Source: Verrucomicrobiota bacterium (GTDB taxonomy: Bacteria > Verrucomicrobiota > Kiritimatiellia > RFP12 > UBA1067). Taken from it: 64,000 nucleotides of DNA. Positions 44,100 to 52,966 of this stretch are shown here, piece by piece. The DNA lies in contig JAHFSX010000002.1 in the NCBI GenBank assembly GCA_023269675.1, forward strand, positions 62,001-126,000. Direction: 5' to 3'. Under the pieces are notes generated by a model, which made no database searches, was not told the DNA's origin, and saw only the letters and a list, made by a program, of their open reading frames with translations. The translations under genes and the position numbers were made by a program. Numbering within the stretch: the first letter of the stretch is position 1; every line of letters starts with the position of its first letter.

Positions 44100-45218
44100 A
44101 TGCAGATTTTATCTGGCCATCGAACAGTATCCGGTGTCATGACTCTTATCGCTTCTGTCCTGCTTTCTGCCAGGGGGGACGGCGCTGAACAAGATCAGGT
44201 TTCCGACAAGCATCTTACTCTTAGGAACAACACGGCGATCCATTATTTTGAACCCGAATCCCACCTTAAACTGGCAAGGTATCACTACGACTTGGGCCAT
44301 AAAATCCAAGCGTTCTATATCTGCGAGTATGCCCGTAAAGTGTTTGGCGATGAGAATTTCGACCAGGTGTTTGAGAAGGTCGCTTCGGTAAAAATGACAG
44401 GCTCACCCCAGTTTGAGGACGAGGCCGAATTCTCGACATATTGTCAGGCCCATCCTGGGTCACCGGAATCCTACGCGTGGGGGTTGGGTGAAAAACTTAA
44501 AATCCCCATGATGGCGGCGGGCGGTGCGGACAATCTGATTCAGGAAGCCTTCTCGAAGTACCCGCAACATCTCATCATGAAATCGATGGCCGCAAGATAT
44601 TATCTCAAGGCTCAAAAGGATGAAGAGAAGGCTCTGCCCCTTTACATCGACCTGTATTTTCATGACCCGCACTTCTATGATGGAGAGTTTGCCGAGGGGC
44701 GCGTCAAACAGATCTCTTCGGCAAAAAAGGCCCTCTGGTGGTCGGAGCGGATTAAGAGTGGGGTGCCCTTCGCGCAACTGTGCAAAGCGGAAGACAATCC
44801 GCGGGTTTTCGATGTGGCAACCGATTATGCACGCAAGCAATGGGACAAATCCATGGCCCAGGGAATGATCAATTTACTGGACAATGATGATCCCTCCGTT
44901 CAGGCATCAGCACTGCACACCTTACTTGCTCATCCGGACGACTTCGAGGGCGAGGTTATTCGGGGGATGCTTAAGGAAAAGGACTACATAAAGCGGGCGA
45001 TGGCGTCGTTCTTGGTTGTGAAGGTCCTTGGGGAGGCGGAATACGCATTGTTGAAGGACAATCTCGATTGCGGGATCGATCTGGTTCAGTTGGATACGAT
45101 CCAGGCCCTGGGACAAATGGGAGGGCCGAAAGGAGTCGCGTTCTTAAAATCGCATCCTCCGGCAAAGGCGTCAGATCGCATGAAAGAAATGTGGCAAGCA
45201 GCCATCGCCCGAGAGTAA
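44100..45218 (+). CDS. Exported alpha-helical (HEAT/TPR-like) protein
   Basis: A 372-residue protein with a likely signal sequence (GVMTLIASVLLSARGDGAEQ). Helical repeats include ESHLKLARYHYDLGHKIQAF, YLKAQKDEEKALPLYIDLYF and MINLLDNDDPSVQASALHTL, the last being HEAT-like. ATG 44100 follows a purine-rich GAGGGGGG. It probably forms a protein-binding solenoid in the periplasm. Codon use is less GC-rich than the flanking regulators and similar to the two genes before it. The family is not recognised. Confidence 0.68.
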   Translation: MQILSGHRTVSGVMTLIASVLLSARGDGAEQDQVSDKHLTLRNNTAIHYFEPESHLKLARYHYDLGHKIQAFYICEYARKVFGDENFDQVFEKVASVKMTGSPQFEDEAEFSTYCQAHPGSPESYAWGLGEKLKIPMMAAGGADNLIQEAFSKYPQHLIMKSMAARYYLKAQKDEEKALPLYIDLYFHDPHFYDGEFAEGRVKQISSAKKALWWSERIKSGVPFAQLCKAEDNPRVFDVATDYARKQWDKSMAQGMINLLDNDDPSVQASALHTLLAHPDDFEGEVIRGMLKEKDYIKRAMASFLVVKVLGEAEYALLKDNLDCGIDLVQLDTIQALGQMGGPKGVAFLKSHPPAKASDRMKEMWQAAIARE

Positions 45219-45526
45219 CGCTGTTGTTACGCGACCATCCTCTCGGGCGGGTGCGCCAGCCGCCAAACGATCACATTCGGGCTGACCCCCATCGCCGGCG
45301 TCACATTCAAGCAGCCTGAAGATGACGATGATGAGTTTCCTTGGCCTTAAATAGAAACCGGACCGTCCGGGAGAGTGACGCGGGTATCCACGCCCGCGTC
45401 ACCGGGATCTGGCCATGCGATACAGAAGCGGAGAACTTGACAACGGTGAGCCCGCAAAGTACATTCACCGGTAAACCTGTGTGAATCGGCCCGTCGGGCC
45501 GGATGATAAAACGAAAGAAAACCCGA
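45219..45526. other. Intergenic region upstream of XRE copy B
   Basis: No gene recognised. A frame on the minus strand (45307-45627) overlaps the regulator antisense and is not credible. Confidence 0.4.
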
Positions 45527-45952
45527 ATGAATTTAAATACCGTGCTCGTAGCCGCGATCGCCAAGGGCGCTGCGAGCGTCACGCGCAAACCCCTATCAGC
45601 CCTGCGCGGCGACGTGGCGGAGCTCAAACGCCAGGTGGCCGAGCTGAAGCGCCTCGTGCGCAGCCTGCAGAAGGACGCGCCTCAGCGCGTCGCGGCTGTG
45701 CCGGCACCGGAAGCCGGGGACGGCCAGGTGCCGGGCATCCGTCCCACGGGTCCGATGGTGCGCAAGGTCAGGGCCCGGCTGGGGCTGACGCAGGCGGATT
45801 TCGCGAAGTTGGCCGGCGTGTCGACGCTGACCATTTCGAAGTGGGAGCAGGCCGAGGGCCAGATCACGCTGCGGGCCCGGACCTTGGCGGCCTTCGCCGC
45901 GATCCGCGGCATGGGCAAGCGGGACGCGGAAAAAGCGCTGGCGGGCGAGTAA
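45527..45952 (+). CDS. XRE-type helix-turn-helix protein with coiled coil, copy B
   Basis: A 141-residue near-copy of the protein at 38152-38577, same length and order: MNLNTVLVAAIAKGAASVTR, a coiled coil (DVAELKRQVAELKRLVRSLQ), an acidic/Pro linker, and an XRE domain (VRARLGLTQADFAKLAGVST, LTISKWEQAEGQITLRART). The two are on opposite strands about 7 kb apart. Differences are scattered, so the duplication is not very recent, and both copies look intact. Regulated genes are unknown. Confidence 0.82.
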   Translation: MNLNTVLVAAIAKGAASVTRKPLSALRGDVAELKRQVAELKRLVRSLQKDAPQRVAAVPAPEAGDGQVPGIRPTGPMVRKVRARLGLTQADFAKLAGVSTLTISKWEQAEGQITLRARTLAAFAAIRGMGKRDAEKALAGE

Positions 45953-46003
45953 GGGCCGGAAAAAAGAACACCCTGGGGGACCTCTTTGTTCCGGCCTGTT
46001 TCT

Positions 46004-46675
46004 TTAGGGGTTCGCTTTAGGCGGAACCACGATCAACGAGTATGGCTTCTTGACGCGAGGGTCTGTTTGTGACCGCTTTTCCTCGAGGCTCACGGTGTAA
46101 TCAAGTATACGCATCGTCAACAACGCTTGATAATCTCCCGAAAACATCCATACCACGATGGATGGATTGACGAGGTCATCGAAAGCAGCGTCAAAGCCGT
46201 TGCCATACGGGATCACCTGGGGCTTCCCCGTAATCCAGACTTTTTGACCTGACTTAATCGCCAAGGCCTCCTCGCGCGACAAAGCCACCGACACTCTCCC
46301 GGAAGAACGAACAAGCGCCATCCTTTTATCCGGCTGTTTGGAATATTCTGGCTTGGCGAAATTGCCCACGGTCAAGGTCTTCATTCCGGCAGAACCGTTT
46401 TGGATGTCGCTCACCGTCCCGGCCAAGGTGACCCGCGCGTTCTCGACAAATGCGACCGCCTCTTTCTGCGCCCGTGACCGGATGTCCTGTTTCTGCACGG
46501 TGGTCGTCGCGTTCTTGAACTCGATACCGTACCGGTTCAGCAGGAGCAGCAGTCCGTCGTACGTTACTTCCCGCGCGGGTAAAGGCTGTACGACGGGTTG
46601 TACTGGCGCTGGCGCGGCGGGCGGCAGGAAAACGAACTGCGGGGCAGTCTTAGGTTGCTGCGTGGGCGGCAGGAA
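46004..46675 (-). CDS. Protein of unknown function, 5' end apparently replaced
   Basis: The open frame runs 46004-46780 (258 residues), but its first about 35 codons are the antisense of a RhuM-like gene fragment, so the natural N-terminus is probably lost. The plausible part contains a proline-rich segment (VFLPPAAPAPVQPVVQPLPA) and then a mixed alpha/beta region (YDGLLLLLNRYGIEFKNATT, AVAFVENARVTLAGTVSDIQ, SREEALAIKSGQKVWITGKP, MRILDYTVSLEEKRS) resembling a lipoprotein- or OB-like envelope domain. It ends VVPPKANP. The function is not recognised. Confidence 0.5.
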   Translation of the reverse strand, partial: FLPPTQQPKTAPQFVFLPPAAPAPVQPVVQPLPAREVTYDGLLLLLNRYGIEFKNATTTVQKQDIRSRAQKEAVAFVENARVTLAGTVSDIQNGSAGMKTLTVGNFAKPEYSKQPDKRMALVRSSGRVSVALSREEALAIKSGQKVWITGKPQVIPYGNGFDAAFDDLVNPSIVVWMFSGDYQALLTMRILDYTVSLEEKRSQTDPRVKKPYSLIVVPPKANP

Positions 46676-46912
46676 AACAGGGAGGCGTTGGACGTGCGGC
46701 TCACGGAAGAAACGCTTTGGCTCTCCCAGGCCCAGGTCGCGGATCTGTTTCACACCGAGCGAAGCGTGATCACGAAGCATTTGCGTAACGTATTCAACTC
46801 CGGCGAGCTGGACAAGAATTCAGTATGTGCAAAATTTGCACACACTGCGGCCGGCGGGAAAGCCTACCAAACCCAGTTCTACAACCTCGACGCCGTCATT
46901 TCCATCGGCTAG
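46676..46912 (+). pseudogene. RhuM-family gene fragment
   Basis: The frame encodes ALDVRLTEETLWLSQAQVAD, LFHTERSVITKHLRNVFNSG, ELDKNSVCAKFAHTAAGGKA and YQTQFYNLDAVISIG, the N-terminal region of the RhuM (virulence RhuM) family, then ends in TAG where the family continues with a long C-terminal part. The family's usual first residues are also absent. It is therefore truncated at both ends. RhuM genes are often mobile or linked to restriction and defence islands. Confidence 0.78.
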
Positions 46913-47105
46913 AGCACGATTTCACAGCAGGGGGGTGAACACCAGAAAAAAGGCGAGTGAACCGGGGCAGGCGAGCAATGGCGCGCCCCCCCGCCCTCCG
47001 ACCGTAACGACTTTTCGGTTGGTAACCGCAGACGAGTCGTTACGCTTTTGGATTGAACAGGCGAGAAAGAGGGTACGATGCCCGGAGATGAGCCGGGCAG
47101 CCCCC

Positions 47106-50100
47106 CTACAACAGCGTCATCAAGGTTCCTTTCGGCACAAAAATCAATTCGCCGTCACTCCCCATTTTCACCTTCTGATATCCCGCCGTGACCGTGATCT
47201 TTGCCAGCTGCGCCGCCGTGAGCCCGCTTGCGGTCGAACCGAAGTAGATTTTCGCTTTTGTGCGGTTTGCGAAAGTCATTTTTCCGTTCCATGCGGTTGA
47301 CGAGCTGTCCGCGAAAACCAGCCCCTGCGCCGCATCGATGAGCGCCTCGCCGCCCACCGTCAGCGTTCCGAACGCGACGGTGCGGCCGTTCAGGTTCAGA
47401 TACCCGCCGTTGAGCACCAGATTCCGGCCATTCGGTATGGCGCCGTCAGCATTCACTCTCAATGTGCCGGCCTCCACGATTGTAGATCCCGCGTATCCGT
47501 TGGCGGCGTTCAGGTTGACGACGCCGGGACCCGTCTTCGCGATGCCTCCGATTCCGTTGAGCGCGCAGTTCACGGCGAACGTGTTGCCCAGCGTGGCGGA
47601 ATAGAACCCGAGGATGCCGTCAAGGCCGATGTCGGCATTGACGGTCACGGCGATGTTGGAGACCGACCCGAGCTGGGCATAGGCGTTGGTGTGGACGTAG
47701 GTGCCGCGGCCGTAGCTGAACGAGGCGGCCGTGCCGTCGTAGATCAGCGACGGACGGTTGGTCGGCCCTGTGAGGGAATCGCCGAGCACAACTCCGTAGC
47801 GGTTGGTGCTGATACCAATGGAACAGCTCGCTCCCGACCCCGGAATACTGTCGGGCACAAGAATACGGCCGGCCCGGATGGTGGTGGCTCCGCGCCAAGT
47901 TCCGGTCGAAATCTTCCACGTGCCGTCGCCGGATTTCACGATGCTGGTGTACCCGTTGGTTCCGTATCGGTTGAGCCCGCCTTTGGTTACAAAGTCGATA
48001 ACATCCGAACCGTCGTTGATGGCGAAGGTGATGGTGTTGCCGGGTTCGCCATCAGGGCCGCAGATCGTCCAGCCGCTCTCCATGGTGGCCCGACGGCTCG
48101 TGCCCACGTAATCGACCAGCTGGCGGGCGCCGTGAGTCATGATCTGCAGGGGCATGTCGTACCGCAGGACCGCGCCGTCGCCGAACCGGACCGCAGGACC
48201 GCTGGATTCCGGGGTGCCGATGTTCTGCTGGATTTTGAGACGGCCGGTTGCCACATCATCGTTTGCCGATTCGAGAATGCCGCCCAGAATATAATTCGGC
48301 CCGCCGCCGATATTCGCACCGGTGCCGACCGCGTCGCGGGTCAACCTAAGCGTTCCTTCGCCGGTTTTGATGAGTATTCCGTTGCTGCGCTGGTAGTTCG
48401 CGATCCAGAGCCTTGTTGCGGCGTTCGAGACGCAGATCTGCGCCCACTGGCCCGCGGCGCGGGTGAAGAGCCTGTAGGTGATCACGTCCGCCAGACCGGC
48501 GTATTCGAGCGTGCCGCCCGCAAAGCAAAGTTTGGCAACCCCGCTTGTCGTCGCAATTCCCAACGGACTGGGCTCGTCGTTTAAGGGGAACGTCGACACG
48601 CTCAGGGTCCCCTCTTTGATCCACACGCCGCCCGTAAACGTATTGCTGTCCGAAAGCAGGGCCGTCCCCGCGCCGATTTTGTCCACCCGCAGCGAGGCGC
48701 CGGAGGCCGGATTCGCGATCACACCCTGGACCGTCAGATACTGATTCGGCGCCCGGCTGCTGTCGATTGCCAGAATGGAGCCGTCCGCGAACGTGATGTT
48801 CTGCAGATTCAAATCCGAAACGGCAACCAGATTCGTTTCCGGGGCAAAGGCCAGACTTCCGGTTGCGTTCACCGTGATTGCGCGGGTTCCATCCGATGGC
48901 GCGGACAGTTCGAGCGTGCCTGCCGTAACCGTCACCGGAACGCCGAGCAGGGCGGGTGAAATCACAAGCATGCCGTCGCCGTTCTTTGTCAACGTCCCGC
49001 CGCCCGAAATCTGGGAGGCAACCGTCAGTTTCCGCCCCGTTCCGATCCGCAGGTAGCCGGTGCCCGACGGGACCGTGATGCCCTGCGTCGCCTGAAGCGT
49101 TTCCGCGGCGGGGCAATTCGTGGAGTACACGGCCTGGACACTCGCCAAATCCTGATACAGGAAAGTCGCGCCGTTGCCGATGGTGATTATATCCGGCACG
49201 GTCTCCGCCGGAACCGCTCCGAGCCCGTTCATACGGTCCACGCCCAAGCGGCCGGCATCGACAATCAGTTTGCCCGTCTGCGTATTGTTTGTGCCGCACA
49301 GATACAAGGAGGAGTTTCCCAGTTTACGCAGGGTCACCGCTCCGTCGAAATTCGCGATGTAACTCGCGTCCGCCCCCTGCGTCACCGTCAACATGGCCGG
49401 GGCCTGCGATTTGATCAACGCCGGGACCGGGTCATACCATCCGTACAGGTTTCCGATCTGCTGGTCGCAGCCGTTGAGATTCAGCACCCCCGCTCCGAAA
49501 AGCTGGACGGCTTTGCCGACCGGCAATCCATTGGTCACATCCAAGCGTGTTTCCCCGCCCGAGCGCCGCATCCAGCTCCAATTGTTTCCCGTCACGGCGA
49601 TCGTGACCAACCCGTTGTCCTGATACCAGATCCGGTTTGAAAAGTTCACCGGCTTATCGGAAACCCGGATCTCTCCCCTGTTGCTGTTCAGCACAAAAAT
49701 GGCGGAGTCGCCGGCCGTGACATCTTCAATCCCGCCGCGGATATGCATCACTGACGTCGCCGAGCTGTTGATGCCCAACCGGATCTGTCCCGCAACAACC
49801 ATTTTTCCGGCAATCGTGTTGGTCGTCTGCAGCCCCGCCCCCTGGCTCTCGACCGCATAGCTGCCGCTCGACTTGCCGTAGACCGTCACCGCGCCCGCAA
49901 TGACGGCCGCGCTGTTCAGGGCCAGTCCCGCATCCTGATCGTAGCTGACCGCAATGCCGCCCGGAAATCCGTTCGTGCCGCCGGAGACCTGCACGAGTTT
50001 GTTGCTGACGGCCACCGGCCCCGTCATCCCGGTCGTGTCTCCCGCAACATAAAGCGTGCCGTTGCCCTTCTTCATGAATCCCGCGCCGCGCAGGGTACCG

Positions 50101-50465
50101 TCGAGATAAATGGAAGAGGCACCGGAGATTTCCGCCTGACCAGTGAAGTTCAACGGCAGCTTGACGCGCTGCGCATTCGACGAACTGTTCACCACCGACG
50201 TTCCAACGGCGACCTCGCCGCCATCCAGGGTAAACGCTCCGGCACCGGCTAAAAACGAAAACCCGTTTACGGCGAGTCCGGTCACATCATTTGTGTTCGT
50301 CAGCTTCGCGTTTCCGCCGAAAGACAACAGTCCGCCGGACGGCACCTGATTTTCCGCCCAGTTCACCACGTTCGACCAATACGCGTCGGTTCCGGAACCC
50401 GTCCACGTGGAATCCGCATAAACACATCCCGCCGACAACAGAACGCACAAAAACTGTTTTCTCAT
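47106..50465 (-). CDS. Secreted PATR-repeat protein, second in window
   Basis: A 1119-residue exported protein with a signal peptide (MRKQFLCVLLSAGCVYA) and the shared mature start STWTGSGTDAYWSNVVNW. PATR motifs recur: GGTLTKNGDGMLVISPALLG, GIAKTGPGVVNLNAANGYAG, SIVKSGDGTWKISTGTWRGA, DKIGAGTALLSDSNTFTGGV. These build a long beta-helix. It ends QKVKMGSDGELIFVPKG and TLMTLL without a translocator barrel. The start at 50465 follows AAGGATTGACGGA. Surface or released polysaccharide-binding or structural roles are possible; no enzyme motif is seen. Confidence 0.9.
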   Translation of the reverse strand: MRKQFLCVLLSAGCVYADSTWTGSGTDAYWSNVVNWAENQVPSGGLLSFGGNAKLTNTNDVTGLAVNGFSFLAGAGAFTLDGGEVAVGTSVVNSSSNAQRVKLPLNFTGQAEISGASSIYLDGTLRGAGFMKKGNGTLYVAGDTTGMTGPVAVSNKLVQVSGGTNGFPGGIAVSYDQDAGLALNSAAVIAGAVTVYGKSSGSYAVESQGAGLQTTNTIAGKMVVAGQIRLGINSSATSVMHIRGGIEDVTAGDSAIFVLNSNRGEIRVSDKPVNFSNRIWYQDNGLVTIAVTGNNWSWMRRSGGETRLDVTNGLPVGKAVQLFGAGVLNLNGCDQQIGNLYGWYDPVPALIKSQAPAMLTVTQGADASYIANFDGAVTLRKLGNSSLYLCGTNNTQTGKLIVDAGRLGVDRMNGLGAVPAETVPDIITIGNGATFLYQDLASVQAVYSTNCPAAETLQATQGITVPSGTGYLRIGTGRKLTVASQISGGGTLTKNGDGMLVISPALLGVPVTVTAGTLELSAPSDGTRAITVNATGSLAFAPETNLVAVSDLNLQNITFADGSILAIDSSRAPNQYLTVQGVIANPASGASLRVDKIGAGTALLSDSNTFTGGVWIKEGTLSVSTFPLNDEPSPLGIATTSGVAKLCFAGGTLEYAGLADVITYRLFTRAAGQWAQICVSNAATRLWIANYQRSNGILIKTGEGTLRLTRDAVGTGANIGGGPNYILGGILESANDDVATGRLKIQQNIGTPESSGPAVRFGDGAVLRYDMPLQIMTHGARQLVDYVGTSRRATMESGWTICGPDGEPGNTITFAINDGSDVIDFVTKGGLNRYGTNGYTSIVKSGDGTWKISTGTWRGATTIRAGRILVPDSIPGSGASCSIGISTNRYGVVLGDSLTGPTNRPSLIYDGTAASFSYGRGTYVHTNAYAQLGSVSNIAVTVNADIGLDGILGFYSATLGNTFAVNCALNGIGGIAKTGPGVVNLNAANGYAGSTIVEAGTLRVNADGAIPNGRNLVLNGGYLNLNGRTVAFGTLTVGGEALIDAAQGLVFADSSSTAWNGKMTFANRTKAKIYFGSTASGLTAAQLAKITVTAGYQKVKMGSDGELIFVPKGTLMTLL

Positions 50466-50717
50466 TCCGTCAATCCTTACTTCAAAGACCTGCATCCCGT
50501 AGCCTGAACAGAACCGAACCGCACGCCGCTCAGGCGTGTTCCGCAGTCCACCCACGTGGGCACCTATTATGCGAGGGGGGTGAAAATAGTCAATACCCCA
50601 TTCAGAAAACCGAGGGCTTGGCGCATATCGATCCGCAACTGGACCGGGCAGAACGGGGTGAAAGGGTATTGACGTGAACGGGCGCCCGCGTACGAGGCCC
50701 GCGGGCGGGCGCGGGGT
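50466..50717. other. Intergenic upstream region of the PATR gene
   Basis: No gene recognised. It should hold the promoter of the minus-strand gene at 50465. Confidence 0.35.
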
Positions 50718-50852
50718 TTACTCCTGCACGGCCTAGTCGAGTTGCTCGCCGATCCTGTTGAGGTGGTGCTTGGCGATGGTGACGGCTTCCAGCGTCTCGG
50801 TGCGGTTGGGGCAGCGCCGGTGGGCGATGGATAAAGGGCTTTCTCGGCGTGT
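50718..50852 (-). pseudogene. Decayed copy of the small protein encoded at 57314
   Basis: Minus-strand translation gives ESPLSIAHRRCPNRTETLEA, VTIAKHHLNRIGEQLD, then TAG, then AVQE and TAA. The intact relative at 57314-57547 reads ETPLSIAHRGNPNRTETLEA, VSIAKHLLAKVGDQFDKSVQE. The amber codon stands where the relative has Lys, and the N-terminal part is missing. It is therefore a 3' remnant with a nonsense change. Confidence 0.7.
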
Positions 50853-51150
50853 GGGCGGTGGACGGGGAGGTGAGGAAGAAGTTCGTTAGTGCGTTATTGC
50901 GTTAGTGCATTAGTGGTGCGGGAGAGGACGGAAGATGGAGGGCTGAGGACGGATGAACAAACCGTTTGTCCGATTGTTCCGGCGCATCCCCTGTTCCGCC
51001 CCTCCTGCCGCTCATCAGTTAGAACAGTCTTCGGAGTTTTACCGTATTTCTCCCATCGCCGTTGGCTCATTTACTGTTCTTTAGCGCAATGTGTCGCTAT
51101 CCGCTCTGCGCACCTCGTGCACTTGGCACAAATCGCCAACTTATTGAGAA
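50853..51150. other. Intergenic region with TTAGTGCATTAGT-type repeats
   Basis: A short tandem array GTTCGTTAGTGCGTTATTGC, GTTAGTGCATTAGT lies at about 50881-50915. The same words recur at about 57898-57933. No gene was recognised. Confidence 0.5.
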
Positions 51151-51765
51151 CTATTTCGCTTTTGCTTTCGCCCTCTCTAGCGGTGTAACAGTTCCATCAC
51201 CTCCGCACAGCTCGCAGGTTTTGGAATCCACTCGCTTGTGTGCCCCGTCGCAATACGTACAGTCTGTTTTTCCGCAGGCACACGGCGTATACCTGCCTTC
51301 GCACTCTTTGCCGCATTTACCGCACTTGAATGCGTCCTTCTCCTTCTTGTGACGATATCCAAGTTCGCATTGCTCACATACGATGGTGTTCTTCACTTTG
51401 CCGTCCGGCCCGCAGAGGGTGCACGCCTCGACTTGTCTCATTGCAACATCGGGGGCTACGGATGCAGTCGTACCGGGCAATTGCGGCTGGGGAGCCGTCC
51501 CCGCTCCAGACCTTCCGCCACACGACGGACAATTGATTCTGTTGATGAGACAGCCCTGTCCTGCACACGGGGGGCACAGCTCATCTATTTTATCTTTAAT
51601 CTCGCCCGTCCCGCTGCATCTTCTGCAAAACGTTCCCTGATGCCTGTAAGACGCGAAGGATTTGTCTCCCGTGCCAGCGCATGCCTCACAACGACGCGGC
51701 ACCAGCCTAGTCGTTTTTCCCAACCCTTTACACGCCCTGCACTCTTCCCGTATCTCGATAGTGCC
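51151..51765 (-). CDS. DnaJ-type zinc-finger protein, start uncertain
   Basis: At least 190 residues made almost entirely of DnaJ-type and related zinc motifs: CEACAGTG, CRRCSGTG, CPPCAGQG, CPSCGGRS, then CTLCGPDGK, CEQCELGY, CGKCGKEC, CGKTDCTYC and CELCGGDG. No J domain is present. The only start codon in frame near the 5' end is TTG at 51723, yet one more motif (ECRACKGLG) lies just upstream in the open frame, which has no ATG or GTG before the preceding stop at about 51824. The gene may use a rare start or may be truncated or frameshifted at its 5' end. A chaperone- or RNA-binding-like zinc-ribbon role is possible. Ala/Lys-rich C-terminus. Confidence 0.65.
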   Translation of the reverse strand, partial: GTIEIREECRACKGLGKTTRLVPRRCEACAGTGDKSFASYRHQGTFCRRCSGTGEIKDKIDELCPPCAGQGCLINRINCPSCGGRSGAGTAPQPQLPGTTASVAPDVAMRQVEACTLCGPDGKVKNTIVCEQCELGYRHKKEKDAFKCGKCGKECEGRYTPCACGKTDCTYCDGAHKRVDSKTCELCGGDGTVTPLERAKAKAK

Positions 51766-51796
51766 GACAGCGGGCGCGCCGGCTTTATTCCTTTTT

Positions 51797-51895
51797 GAGG
51801 GGGGGCGTGTCGAGCTTCTTGACGACCTTCACGTTACATCCAAAGGAACATTTCCAGGGGCGGCCGTGGGCCCTTCGGAGTTGCATGGGCGGCGA
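51797..51895 (-). CDS. Possible 33-residue protein upstream of zinc-finger gene
   Basis: A minus-strand frame from ATG near 51895 gives MQLRRAHGRPWKCSFGCNVK and VVKKLDTPPLKKE. It could also be the detached 5' part of the zinc-finger gene. Evidence is weak: no clear ribosome site and no known family. Confidence 0.25.
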
Positions 51896-52232
51896 GGATT
51901 AGATTCGCAAGAATGATAAACAGCACGGGCTTATTTCTTAAGTCTGCATACGTCTAAGGCGCTTGCCGCTGGATGCGCATAGTACTGGTCGCATGATTAT
52001 TCCGTCACACGCACCGGTGCTGGAAAATTAGCCAGTGCCAGGAAATTAACGTTCACCCAATCTTTCTTGGCATCCATTATGCATTCCAAAAATCACCAGG
52101 TTTAGCGCCGTCTGCCGGGGAAGCGGTCGGCGAAAGAGCCCCTTGCATGGTCAAAAAGTAAGCGGGGCATGATGAACCGATTTATGGTGTCTATGAATCA
52201 GTAATGGGGGGGGAGCTCTGAAATTTTCACAC
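51896..52232. other. Intergenic region, no gene recognised
   Basis: Moderately AT-richer stretch upstream of the response regulator. No convincing promoter pair or frame was found. Confidence 0.35.
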
Positions 52233-52697
52233 GTGCATCCAGAAACCAAAACAAATCGTCCCGCTGAGGTGCCTTTAGAGGAGCGCGCGATAGAATCGGT
52301 TGACCACGGAGTCAGCATCCTCATCGTCGATGACGATGAGACTTTTCAAAAAGCAATAAGGCGCTTTCTTTCGGACGACCCGACCCTTAAAATTGTCGGC
52401 GTGGCTTATGACGGGCTGGAGGCGCAGGACAAGGTTCAGGAGCTGAAACCGGACCTCGTTTTAATGGATGCCCTGATGCCGGTCATGGGCGGTGTCGAGG
52501 CGACGCGTTTGATCACGGCTCGGTTTCCAGGAACGATCGTTATCGGTTTATCGTCCGTTGACACTCATGCGATGCGCGAAGCGATGCTCAACGCCGGGGC
52601 CGTGGAATTATTCGGAAAGATCGACGTTGTTAAAGAATTAATCCCCGCGATTCAAGGATACATTGCCGCCCGGAACCTTCGTGAAAGCAAGAGTTGA
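52233..52697 (+). CDS. Orphan response regulator, receiver domain only
   Basis: A 154-residue protein with a 25-residue N-terminal extension followed by a receiver domain: SILIVDDDETFQKAIRRFLS, phospho-Asp in LVLMDALMPVMGGVEATRLI, Ser in VIGLSSVDTHAMR and Lys in VELFGKIDVVKEL. No output domain follows (ends RNLRESKS). GTG 52233 is the start, preceded by a purine-rich GGGGGAG about 15 bp upstream; the spacing is long, so ATG-less initiation is a little uncertain. No kinase is adjacent. Confidence 0.85.
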   Translation: MHPETKTNRPAEVPLEERAIESVDHGVSILIVDDDETFQKAIRRFLSDDPTLKIVGVAYDGLEAQDKVQELKPDLVLMDALMPVMGGVEATRLITARFPGTIVIGLSSVDTHAMREAMLNAGAVELFGKIDVVKELIPAIQGYIAARNLRESKS

Positions 52698-52768
52698 GCT
52701 CAGCGGCGTGCCTGTGCGGAAGAGGTGCGGAAAGCCGCGAACGCCTTGTTTGAAGTGGAGGGCGCGGC

Positions 52769-52894
52769 TTACGACCGCATGAGCTTGAGCAGGTTATCGA
52801 GGATGTCGGCGACAGGCTCTCCTGCGAGTTCGGACACGGCTTTGATCGTGATGGCCGCCTCCTAAATCGCGTAGGTCTGTCCGTCGGCTTCCAT
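52769..52894 (-). pseudogene. Decayed copy of the small protein at 14833
   Basis: The minus-strand frame from ATG 52894 reads MEADGQTYAI, TAG, EAAITIKAVSELAGEPVADI, LDNLLKLMRS, TAA. The core matches the intact frame at 14833-15201 (ITVQAISAHSGKPVDDIM, DNLRKLMR). One in-frame amber codon interrupts it after residue 10. A downstream start would give a shorter intact peptide, so partial function cannot be excluded. Confidence 0.65.
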
Positions 52895-52966
52895 TTCACC
52901 GGGTTGATCGGTGACAAGGTTTTTTGCAGGGATGCTTTGAGTGCTGTATTTCACAGTGGAGCAGTG

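Noticed and set aside
52769..52894. Recoded amber (pyrrolysine-type) gene
   Set aside because: Several intact genes in the window stop at TAG, and the copy looks decayed; recoding is kept only as a low-level check.
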